64,000 bases of DNA from Tellurirhabdus rosea (GTDB taxonomy: Bacteria > Bacteroidota > Bacteroidia > Cytophagales > Spirosomataceae): NCBI RefSeq assembly GCF_026278345.1, contig NZ_CP111085.1:1934001-1998000 (forward strand). The letters are read 5' to 3'. The position numbers and the translations under genes were made by a program. Below, piece after piece: positions 49,085-55,984 of the stretch (position 1 is its first letter; the number at the start of each line of letters is the position of its first letter). A model generated the notes under the pieces. It saw only the letters and a list, made by a program, of their open reading frames with translations. It had not been told where the DNA came from and ran no database searches.

Positions 49085-50332
49085 TTAAAACTCCAATACT
49101 TCGTTATCCCCAAAGTTCTCGTAGCTGCTCGTAATGACCTGCTCACCCGGACGCACGCCTTCCAGCACTTCAAAGAATTCCGGATTTTTACGGCCCAGCG
49201 TGATGCTGCGTTTGGTAGCCCGCTTGCCGGACTCTTCCACCACGTACACCCAGTTGCCGCCCGTGTCGGAGAAGAATCCGCCGACCGGCAAAAGGGTAGC
49301 CTGGGCGGCTTTGCCCAGTTCCAGCCGAATCGGCGACGACTGTCCGCGCTTGATGCCTTTCGGGGCGCCATTGGCAAAAATCATGTCCACTTCAAACCGG
49401 CCGTTGCGTACCTCGGGATACACGCGGCTGATCTGCAGCCGGTGCTGGTCGCCGTTGAAGTCGAACGAACCTTGCAGGCCGGCAAAGATGCGGCTGATGT
49501 AGTGTTCGTCGATGCCCACCCGCATTTTGAAGCCGTCGAGGTCGTCGATCTGGCCGATGTTCTGGCCCTGGTTGATGTTCGATCCGACCTCGACATCCAT
49601 CGTCGAAAGCTGACCCGACACCGGGGCCTTCACCACCAGGTTGTTCAGCGTCTGCTGCCACAGCGCCACGTTCTTCTGGGTCTGGGCCAGCGTTTTTTCC
49701 AGTTGCTTGATCTGCGTCTGGGCGTTTTCTTCCTGATATTTCTGGGATTCAATCTCGATTTTCCGCTGTTCCACCAACCGTTCGTAGTCCAGTTTGGCTT
49801 TGATGTAGTCCTGTTGCGGAATCACTTTTTCGCGAAAAAGCTTTTCCTGACGCTCCCAGACATCTTTGGCCTGGGCAATCTGGAAGTCGAGGTCGTTCAG
49901 CGTCCGGCGCAGGGCGTAGCGTTCGACGCGCAGACGCTGGCGGGTATTCTGGAGTTCGTTGACGAGCCGGTTGGCTTCCGTTTCCGACTGCAGGAAGCTC
50001 AGGCGCAGGTTCTGGTTTTCGAGGCGCAGCAGCACGTCCCCTTCCCTTACCATCGCCCCGCCTTCTACCAGTTTCTCGGTGACGTACCCTCCGGCGATGG
50101 CGTCGAGGCGAATCGTTTTCAGCGGCTGCACGACGCCCGTTACGGCGATAAATTCTTCAAAAGGACCGCTTGAGACGGTCGAAATCGTGATTTTGTCTTT
50201 CTCAACGTTCAGCTTCGAGCGGTGGTCCGCCAGAATAAAGCTGTAAATCAGCAGCGACGACAGAACCAGCCCTCCTACGGCGAACGCAATACGCTGACTT
50301 GTCCAGAACTTCTTGGGTAATACGCGATCCAT
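49085..50332 (-). CDS. HlyD/MacA-family adaptor of the permease array
   Basis: 415 residues from ATG at 50332 (MDRVLPKKFW); a frame extension to 50368 lies in the promoter leader. The membrane anchor is at about residues 15-35. It then has a lipoyl half (LDAIAGGYVTEKLVEGG), a long coiled-coil hairpin at about 105-220 (ETEANRLVNELQNTRQRL through EKTLAQTQKNVALWQQ), the second lipoyl half (LVVKAPVSGQLSTMDVEVGS) and a beta-barrel. It bridges the inner-membrane permease and an outer membrane channel. No TolC gene lies in the array; the one at 2296 is a candidate. It is the first gene after the sigma-54-type promoter at 50397. Confidence 0.93.
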   Translation of the reverse strand: MDRVLPKKFWTSQRIAFAVGGLVLSSLLIYSFILADHRSKLNVEKDKITISTVSSGPFEEFIAVTGVVQPLKTIRLDAIAGGYVTEKLVEGGAMVREGDVLLRLENQNLRLSFLQSETEANRLVNELQNTRQRLRVERYALRRTLNDLDFQIAQAKDVWERQEKLFREKVIPQQDYIKAKLDYERLVEQRKIEIESQKYQEENAQTQIKQLEKTLAQTQKNVALWQQTLNNLVVKAPVSGQLSTMDVEVGSNINQGQNIGQIDDLDGFKMRVGIDEHYISRIFAGLQGSFDFNGDQHRLQISRVYPEVRNGRFEVDMIFANGAPKGIKRGQSSPIRLELGKAAQATLLPVGGFFSDTGGNWVYVVEESGKRATKRSITLGRKNPEFFEVLEGVRPGEQVITSSYENFGDNEVLEF

Positions 50333-50396
50333 GAATAATAGCGAATGAGCGAATTTGTGAATGGGCAAAAGGCCGACGCTCGTTCGGACACTTTAA

Positions 50397-50412
50397 GCCA
50401 ATTGCTGTGCCA
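50397..50412 (-). promoter_or_regulatory. Sigma-54-type -24/-12 element upstream of the adaptor gene
   Basis: On the minus strand TGGCAC, five nt, then TTGGC. The -24 box is perfect; the -12 box has G for C at one position of TTGCW. It lies 65 nt before the adaptor start codon at 50332. The activator gene is divergent and starts at 50548. The -24 GG is 56 bp from the first TGTCC-N6-GGACA palindrome, exactly as upstream of P4. Confidence 0.66.
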
Positions 50413-50455
50413 CCCCGAACAATGCTCTATGAATCAGATACTTACTCCGGAAACC

Positions 50456-50504
50456 TGTCGAAATTCTGTCCGCATCTGGACAAAAATCCGTCCGAAAACG
50501 GACA
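50456..50504. promoter_or_regulatory. Enhancer-like site (UAS) between the adaptor and activator genes
   Basis: CTGTCG, then TGTCC-N6-GGACA at 50467-50482, then a second copy CGTCC-N6-GGACA at 50489-50504. The two palindromes are 22 bp apart, two helical turns, so two dimers would bind on the same face. They lie about 80-117 bp upstream of the predicted adaptor start and 44 bp from the activator gene, so autoregulation is also possible. Confidence 0.68.
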
Positions 50505-50547
50505 CGGCGGAAAATGTGCTAATTTGCAGCCGACTATTCACCGATTT

Positions 50548-51927
50548 ATGTCCAAAATTCTAATTATTGACGACGATGTCGACGTGCTCAGCGCGGCCAA
50601 ACTGCTGCTCAAACGGCACTTCGGACAGGTTGATATTGAGAAAAACCCCGAGCGAATTCCGTTTCTGGTGACCAATGGCAAGTACGACGTTATTCTGCTC
50701 GATATGAATTTCCAGCGGGACGTCAGCAGCGGACGCGAGGGATTTCTCTGGCTCGACCGGATTCTGGACATTGATCCCCAGGCGGCCGTTATTCTGATTA
50801 CGGCCTACGGCGACGTGGGCATGGCCGTGCGCGCCATCAAGGTCGGGGCGCTCGATTTTGTGCTGAAGCCCTGGGAAAACGACAAACTGCTCGCCACCAT
50901 CGAGGCCGCTCTCCAGACCCGGCAGAGCCAGACCGGCAGTGCCGGAGCCACCGGCAAACGCGGCAGCCAACCAGTCATTCAGTCATCCAATCATTCAATC
51001 ATCGGCAACAGCCCCGCCATGCGTCAGGTGTTCGACACCATCGAGCGCGTGGCCGAAACGGACGCCAACGTTCTGATTCTGGGCGAAAACGGCACCGGCA
51101 AAGACCTGATTGCCCGCGAGCTGCACGGACGTTCGCACCGCCGCGACAAGCCGTTCGTCAGCGTGGACCTGGGCGCCCTGAGCGAAACCCTGTTTGAAAG
51201 TGAGCTTTTCGGTCACGTCAAAGGCGCCTTTACCGACGCCCGCGACGACCGCGCCGGGCGCTTTGAGGAAGCCGGGGGCGGAACGATTTTTCTGGACGAA
51301 ATCGGCAACATCACCCTGCCGCAGCAGGCCCGTCTGCTGACGGTATTGCAGCAGCGGCAGGTCACGCGGCTGGGTTCCAATAAGCCCAAAGCGGTCGATG
51401 TCCGGCTGATCTGCGCCACCAACGCGCCGATCTACCAGCACGTCGCCGACCGTTCGTTCCGGCAGGATTTGCTCTACCGCATCAACACCATCGAACTGCA
51501 CCTACCCGCCCTGCGCGAACGTCCGGACGATATTGGTCCGCTGGCCGAGCATTTTCTGAAGATTTACCGGAAGCAGTACAACCGGAAGGTGAGCAGCATC
51601 AGTCCGGCGCTGCTACGGCAGTTGCAGCAATACCGCTGGCCGGGTAACGTCCGCGAGTTGCAGCACGCCCTCGAACGGGCCGTCATCCTGGCCCAGGGCA
51701 CGATGCTGGAGCCGAGTGATTTCTATTTTGGCACCACCCCCGCCTTTGGCATGGTCCCGCCCTCGCCCGAAACGGCCCTGCGCGAATCCATGCAGCTGGA
51801 AGATATGGAGAAAAAGCTCATCCAGCAGGCCATGCAGAAGCACCACGGCAACATCACCGAGATCGCCCGCGAACTTGGCCTGTCAAGGCAGGCCCTGTAC
51901 CGGCGGCTGGAGAAGTATGGACTTTAA
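50548..51927 (+). CDS. Sigma-54-dependent response regulator (NtrC family)
   Basis: 459 residues; ATG at 50548 gives MSKILIIDDDVDVLSAAKLL, while an upstream frame to 50407 lies over the regulatory region. The receiver domain has the phospho-acceptor Asp52 and Lys107. The AAA+ domain has Walker A GENGTGKD (179-186) and GAFTDA (226-231) in place of the usual GAFTGA sigma-54 contact loop, plus the RQDLLYRINTIELHLPALRE segment. A Fis-type helix-turn-helix is at the C-terminus (GNITEIARELGLSRQALYRR). It faces the array operon and most likely activates it through the sites at 50456 and 28956. Its linker (about 139-150) is encoded by an 8-nt word repeat. Confidence 0.95.
   Translation: MSKILIIDDDVDVLSAAKLLLKRHFGQVDIEKNPERIPFLVTNGKYDVILLDMNFQRDVSSGREGFLWLDRILDIDPQAAVILITAYGDVGMAVRAIKVGALDFVLKPWENDKLLATIEAALQTRQSQTGSAGATGKRGSQPVIQSSNHSIIGNSPAMRQVFDTIERVAETDANVLILGENGTGKDLIARELHGRSHRRDKPFVSVDLGALSETLFESELFGHVKGAFTDARDDRAGRFEEAGGGTIFLDEIGNITLPQQARLLTVLQQRQVTRLGSNKPKAVDVRLICATNAPIYQHVADRSFRQDLLYRINTIELHLPALRERPDDIGPLAEHFLKIYRKQYNRKVSSISPALLRQLQQYRWPGNVRELQHALERAVILAQGTMLEPSDFYFGTTPAFGMVPPSPETALRESMQLEDMEKKLIQQAMQKHHGNITEIARELGLSRQALYRRLEKYGL
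50971..51003 (+). repeat. 8-nt word repeat inside the response regulator linker
   Basis: Four consecutive 8-nt words: CCAGTCAT, TCAGTCAT, CCAATCAT, TCAATCAT. They encode the linker residues QPVIQSSNHSI between receiver and AAA+ domains. The same words make up the right arm of the element at 37378. Confidence 0.7.
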
Positions 51928-51930
51928 ATT

Positions 51931-52025
51931 TAGTTATGAATTATGAGTTAAGAGTTAAGCTTCGCCATTTACAAGGCAAACAGCGAAGCTTAACTCATAA
52001 CTCATAATTCATAACTCTTAACTCC
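51931..52025. repeat. 7-nt-word inverted repeat between the response regulator gene and plsC
   Basis: The left arm uses TTATGAA/TTATGAG/TTAAGAG words and the right arm their complements. The core is AGCTTCGC and GCGAAGCT. It lies between convergent genes, where it could terminate both. The right arm supplies the last codons of plsC (VKSYEL and the stop). Confidence 0.82.
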
Positions 52026-52742
52026 CCTTATGGCTTCTTCCGCCCGCTTCACCACTTCCTCGATGGGCTGGTCGGCGGGCTCGATGGGGCTGAGGACGGT
52101 GAAGGTCATGCGGGTGAAGGAACGGAGCGGGAAAACGCCTTTGGGGTTGAAGCGGCCGGTACCGTCGATGGCGATAGGCACGACCAGCGCCTTGGGGGCC
52201 CGTTTGAGCAGGGTACTGACGCCGCCGACGGCGAATGGCCTCATCGTTCCCGTGGCCGAACGGGTTCCTTCGGGGAAGATGACGGCCGAGTGGTTTTCGC
52301 TCTGAATCAGCTTCGCCAGGCGGGCAATTTCGACCACGGCCTGCTTGCCGTCCTTACGGTTGATGAGCGCCGCGCCACTTTTGCGGAGGTTATACGAAAT
52401 GCTCGGAATGCCTTTTGCCAGTTCGATCTTGGAAACAAACGTCGGCCAGTGGCGGCGCAGAAACCAGATGATGGGCGGAATGTCGAACATGCTCTGGTGG
52501 TTGGCAACGAAGATAATGGGCCGGTCGGTGGGCAGATGGTGCCTATTCCGGAAGCGGACGGTGCTGCCCGTCAGCAGCCAGCCGAAGGTGATGCTCGCGT
52601 TCAGCCAGTCGACCACCGTTTTCTGGGCTTTTCGGCCGAAAACGTTGTAAGCCACTACCTGACCGAGGTGGAAAATGACCAGAATCAAACCGAAGTAAAG
52701 CAGGTAAACTGCACTCAGAAGATAATCGAAGATTTTTTTCAT
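52002..52742 (-). CDS. plsC: 1-acyl-sn-glycerol-3-phosphate acyltransferase (PlsC-like)
   Basis: 246 residues. An N-terminal membrane helix (YLLSAVYLLYFGLILVIFHL, about 8-27) is followed by the acyltransferase block I NHQSMFD (81-87, catalytic His82 and Asp87) and block III FPEGTRS (156-162). ALINRKDGKQAV is block II. The enzyme adds the second acyl chain in phosphatidic acid synthesis at the inner membrane. A Bacteroidota -7 box lies at 52783-52790. The final residues VKSYEL come from a word-repeat element. The divergent desaturase gene, also lipid-related, starts 311 nt away. Confidence 0.93.
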   Translation of the reverse strand: MKKIFDYLLSAVYLLYFGLILVIFHLGQVVAYNVFGRKAQKTVVDWLNASITFGWLLTGSTVRFRNRHHLPTDRPIIFVANHQSMFDIPPIIWFLRRHWPTFVSKIELAKGIPSISYNLRKSGAALINRKDGKQAVVEIARLAKLIQSENHSAVIFPEGTRSATGTMRPFAVGGVSTLLKRAPKALVVPIAIDGTGRFNPKGVFPLRSFTRMTFTVLSPIEPADQPIEEVVKRAEEAIRGVKSYEL

Positions 52743-52782
52743 AAGGGGTCCGCGGAGAACCGCTGGTGGCGGTTTCGACCGA

Positions 52783-52790
52783 CAAAAGTA
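52783..52790 (-). promoter_or_regulatory. -7 box upstream of plsC
   Basis: The minus strand reads TACTTTTG, a full TAnnTTTG match, about 41 nt before the plsC start codon. No good -33 TTG was found at standard spacing. The rest of the 311-nt gap 52743-53053 shows no gene; it must also hold the desaturase promoter, which could not be placed. Confidence 0.5.
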
Positions 52791-53053
52791 CGAATTGCCG
52801 GGATTTGCGGCGTAAAGAAAAGCGGTAGAATGCGGCGACAGCGGGTTTTAGGCGTATATTGCCGTTTGTTGCCCGTCCCGCCGCCCGGGACAAAACCACA
52901 GGTTTTCGTGTTTCAGAACGGAACAGAAGGTGAGAGCTACCCTTTGCGCAAGGCCCGTCGATGGTAAGGGATCGGCTGAACGCACGTAATTCGGCAGTTT
53001 TAATTTGTAATCCATAAAAATTCAAGCGGAGCGGCGCTCCACTTTACAGTCTT

Positions 53054-54031
53054 ATGATTTTAACCGGAAGTCGTCTGGAAGTAATGCATTTTGTTGGCGA
53101 GAAGGTCGAGGGGTACATGAAGGAGTTTCTGAAGCCTGTCGAAACGTACTGGCAGCCTGCAGATCTGCTGCCGGACCCCACGCAGGAGAATTTCCTGGAA
53201 GAGGTGAAATTGCTGCGCGAAAGCGCCCGTGAACTGTCTTATGATTACATGGCCGTGCTCATCGGCGATACGATTACCGAAGAAGCGCTGCCGACCTACG
53301 AATCCTGGCTCATGGAGGTCGAAGGCGTCAACCAGGCCGACTACGACCAGGGCTGGAGCAAGTGGGTGCGCGCCTGGACGGCCGAAGAAAACCGCCACGG
53401 CGATCTGCTGAACAAGTTTCTGTACCTCTCGGGCCGGGTGAACATGCGGGCGATGGAACAATCGACGCAGTACCTGATTTCCGACGGTTTTGACATCGGC
53501 ACCGGCCGCGACCCGTACCGCAACTTCGTGTACACCTCGTTTCAGGAGCTGGCGACCAACATTTCGCACCGCCGCACGGCCACGCTGGCCAAACAGGCGG
53601 GCTGCCCGCAGCTTTCCAAAATCTGCGGCGTCATCGCCTCCGACGAAATGCGCCACGCTAAGGCATACAGCGCCTTTATCCGCGAAGTTTTTGCGGTGGA
53701 CCCTTCGGAGATGATGCTTGCCTTTGAAGACATGATGCGCAAAAAGATCGTTATGCCCGCCCACTTCCTGCGCGAAACGGGGACCAAGATCGGCGAAACG
53801 TTCAGTCACTTTTCGGATGCCGCCCAGCGGCTCGGCGTTTACACGACCATCGACTACATCGAAATCATGGAGTCGCTGCTGAACGAATGGCAGATTGAAA
53901 CGGTCACCGATCTCAACGATGCCGGACAACGCGCCCGCGACTACCTGGTGGCCCTGCCCGCCCGTCTGCGCCGCATTGCCGACCGCACGCGGATTCCGAC
54001 CCTGGAATACCCATTCAGCTGGATTGCCTGA
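53054..54031 (+). CDS. Acyl-ACP desaturase (soluble di-iron, FA_desaturase_2 family)
   Basis: 325 residues, all-helical. The di-iron ligand motifs are EENRHG (111-116) and DEMRHA (197-202), each a Glu-x-x-His unit, with a further Glu in SYDYMAVLIGDTITEEALPT. ISDGFDIGTGRDPYRNFVYT and SHRRTATLAKQAG are family landmarks. The enzyme inserts a cis double bond in acyl chains on acyl carrier protein using oxygen and ferredoxin. The histidine kinase gene begins 5 nt after the stop, so the two are co-expressed. This links membrane fluidity control with the two-component system, at least by transcription. Confidence 0.93.
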   Translation: MILTGSRLEVMHFVGEKVEGYMKEFLKPVETYWQPADLLPDPTQENFLEEVKLLRESARELSYDYMAVLIGDTITEEALPTYESWLMEVEGVNQADYDQGWSKWVRAWTAEENRHGDLLNKFLYLSGRVNMRAMEQSTQYLISDGFDIGTGRDPYRNFVYTSFQELATNISHRRTATLAKQAGCPQLSKICGVIASDEMRHAKAYSAFIREVFAVDPSEMMLAFEDMMRKKIVMPAHFLRETGTKIGETFSHFSDAAQRLGVYTTIDYIEIMESLLNEWQIETVTDLNDAGQRARDYLVALPARLRRIADRTRIPTLEYPFSWIA

Positions 54032-54036
54032 ATCCG

Positions 54037-55359
54037 ATGAACCGTTTCGTCCTTGGCATCGGCTGGCGTCTGGTATTGCTTACCCTGCTGTCGTGGGCAA
54101 TGGGGTACGTCTGGCTTTCCCTGCACCAGCCGTTGCCGGCGTTCGTGCTGTTCATTATTCACTGTACCTTATTCATTAATCTTTACAAATACGTCACCGG
54201 CCTGAACCGCAAACTGACGCGGTTTCTGGAATCGGTCCGGTATTCGGACTTTGCGGTGACGTTCAAGGCCGACAATCCGCTCGGCGACAGCTTTGCCGGT
54301 CTCAACACGCAGTTCAACGAAGTCCTGGAAGCGTTCCGGCAGGCGCGGGCCGAGCGCGAGGCGAACCTGCACTACCTCAACACCATCGTTCAGCACGTGG
54401 GCGTCGGGCTGGTTTCCTTCGACGGCTCGGGCAACGTGGAACTCATCAACCAGGCCGCCCTCCGCCAGCTGGGCATTTACCGCCTCCGGACGCTGGGCGA
54501 GCTGGAAGGAGTTCATCCCGGTCTGGCCGAGCTGATGAAAACGGCCAAACCCGGCACGCCGACCGTTTACCAGACCAAAAGCGAGCAGGAACTGTCCGTT
54601 CGCCGCTCGACGGTCAGCCTCCGCGGCCGCCCGGTCACGGTGGCGTCGTTGCAGAACATCCGTTCGGAACTGCAGCAGAAAGAGCTGGATGCGTGGCAAA
54701 ACCTGACCAAGGTGCTTCGCCACGAGATCATGAACTCGATCACGCCGATTGTCTCGCTGGTCGGCACGATGCAGCAGATTGCCGAACACGAACTGGCCGA
54801 CGCGCCCACCGAATCCGTCGATGACCTCAAGGAGGCCCTGCGCACGATTGAACACCGCGGCCGGGGCATCATGCGCTTTGTGGAGGCGTACCGGAGTTTT
54901 ACGGCGATTCCGCAGCCGCGCATCGCCGAAGTGTCCGTCATGCAGTTGCTGAACCACATTGTGCAGTTGGTCCAGTACGATCTGCAGCACCGCCGCATCA
55001 CGCTGCTGACGCCCCCGGCACCCGCCTACCTGACCATTTTTGCCGATGCCGGTCAGATCGAAATGGTGCTGATCAACCTTATCAAAAACGCCGCCGAGAG
55101 CTTGGAAGACCATGAGCATCCGGTAATCCGCCTCGAAGCCGAAACCGCCGACGGCCGGACGGGCATCCGCGTGGCCGACAATGGCCCCGGCATCGAGCCT
55201 GAGGCGCTGGAACGGATTTTTATCCCGTTTTTCACCACCAAAAAAACCGGCTCTGGCATCGGCCTGAGTCTCTCCCGCCAGATCATGCAGCTCCACGGCG
55301 GCAGCCTGAAAGTCACCTCCACGCCGGGTCAGGGGAGTGTGTTTACGTTGTGGTTTTAA
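54037..55359 (+). CDS. Sensor histidine kinase (NtrB/NtrY-like)
   Basis: 440 residues. Two membrane helices (about 8-29 and 33-52) with almost no periplasmic loop, then a HAMP/PAS-like region to about 200, the phospho-acceptor His229 in KVLRHEIMNSITPIVSL, and a HATPase domain (INLIKNAAESL, DNGPGIEPEALERIFIPFFT, GSGIGLSLSRQIMQ). The HEIMNSITPI box is typical of kinases paired with sigma-54 regulators, so the regulator at 50548 is the likely partner despite plsC and the desaturase gene between them. The short loop suggests that it senses something in the membrane. Helix 2 is encoded by 7-nt words. Confidence 0.93.
   Translation: MNRFVLGIGWRLVLLTLLSWAMGYVWLSLHQPLPAFVLFIIHCTLFINLYKYVTGLNRKLTRFLESVRYSDFAVTFKADNPLGDSFAGLNTQFNEVLEAFRQARAEREANLHYLNTIVQHVGVGLVSFDGSGNVELINQAALRQLGIYRLRTLGELEGVHPGLAELMKTAKPGTPTVYQTKSEQELSVRRSTVSLRGRPVTVASLQNIRSELQQKELDAWQNLTKVLRHEIMNSITPIVSLVGTMQQIAEHELADAPTESVDDLKEALRTIEHRGRGIMRFVEAYRSFTAIPQPRIAEVSVMQLLNHIVQLVQYDLQHRRITLLTPPAPAYLTIFADAGQIEMVLINLIKNAAESLEDHEHPVIRLEAETADGRTGIRVADNGPGIEPEALERIFIPFFTTKKTGSGIGLSLSRQIMQLHGGSLKVTSTPGQGSVFTLWF
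54151..54185 (+). repeat. 7-nt word repeat inside the histidine kinase gene
   Basis: Five words in register: TTCATTA, TTCACTG, TACCTTA, TTCATTA, ATCTTTA. They encode most of membrane helix 2 (FIIHCTLFIN). The first word equals one in the element at 32374-32405. The composition is AT-rich within a GC-rich gene. Confidence 0.6.
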
Positions 55360-55378
55360 GCGGTATCTTTGTTTTTTC

Positions 55379-55489
55379 TCGCAGTTGTTTTATTTCTCGC
55401 AGATTTGCGCGGATTTTAAGCGCAGACTGACGCAGATTAATATTGAAAAATTGCGGTAATCTGCGCTTAAAATCTGCGAGAAATATTTC
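55379..55489. repeat. GCAGATT/GCGGATT palindrome upstream of moaC
   Basis: The left half TTTCTCGCAGATTTGCGCGG, followed by CGCAGA and ACGCAGATTA words, pairs imperfectly with TAATCTGCGCTTAAAATCTG and CGAGAAA on the right. It occupies nearly all of the 148-nt gap between the kinase gene and moaC. It is a more distant relative of the array palindromes. Confidence 0.65.
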
Positions 55490-55507
55490 AAACATCAACC
55501 AGCACTC

Positions 55508-55984
55508 ATGGCTGAATTCTCTCATCTGGATTCCGAAAACAACCCGTCGATGGTCGATGTGGGCGCCAAAACCGTCACCCGCCGAACCGCCACGGCCCAG
55601 AGCATTGTTGTCCTGACCGACGAGATCATGCAGCAGATGAGCGGCGGCGACATTCAGACCAAAAAAGGGGCCGTTTTCCAGACAGCCCTGATTGCCGGGA
55701 CGATGGCCGCCAAACGGACCTCGGACCTGATTCCGCTCTGCCATCCGCTGGGCCTGGACAGCTGCAAATTCTCTTTCCGAACGGAAGGGAAAGAAGTCAT
55801 TATCGAATGCACGACGAGTCTGGAAGCGAAAACGGGCGTGGAAATGGAGGCGCTCGTCGGGGCTTCCGTGGCGGCTCTGACGGTGTACGACATGTGTAAA
55901 GCTTTTTCGCACGATCTGGTAATCCGGGAAACACGCCTGCTGGAAAAGACCGGCGGCAAACGTGACGTTCAACGGCATGGATAA
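55508..55984 (+). CDS. moaC: Cyclic pyranopterin monophosphate synthase MoaC
   Basis: 158 residues, the family length. SMVDVGAKTVTRRTATAQS opens the protein; KKGAVFQTALIAGTMAAKRT, then LIPLCHPLGLDSC and GVEMEALVGASVAALTVYDM are the conserved MoaC blocks, with the active-site His in CHPL and Glu/Met in VEMEAL. It converts the MoaA product to cPMP in molybdenum cofactor synthesis. Its last bases overlap the start of the MobA fusion gene. No moaA, moaE, moaD or moeA lies in the window. Confidence 0.96.
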   Translation: MAEFSHLDSENNPSMVDVGAKTVTRRTATAQSIVVLTDEIMQQMSGGDIQTKKGAVFQTALIAGTMAAKRTSDLIPLCHPLGLDSCKFSFRTEGKEVIIECTTSLEAKTGVEMEALVGASVAALTVYDMCKAFSHDLVIRETRLLEKTGGKRDVQRHG

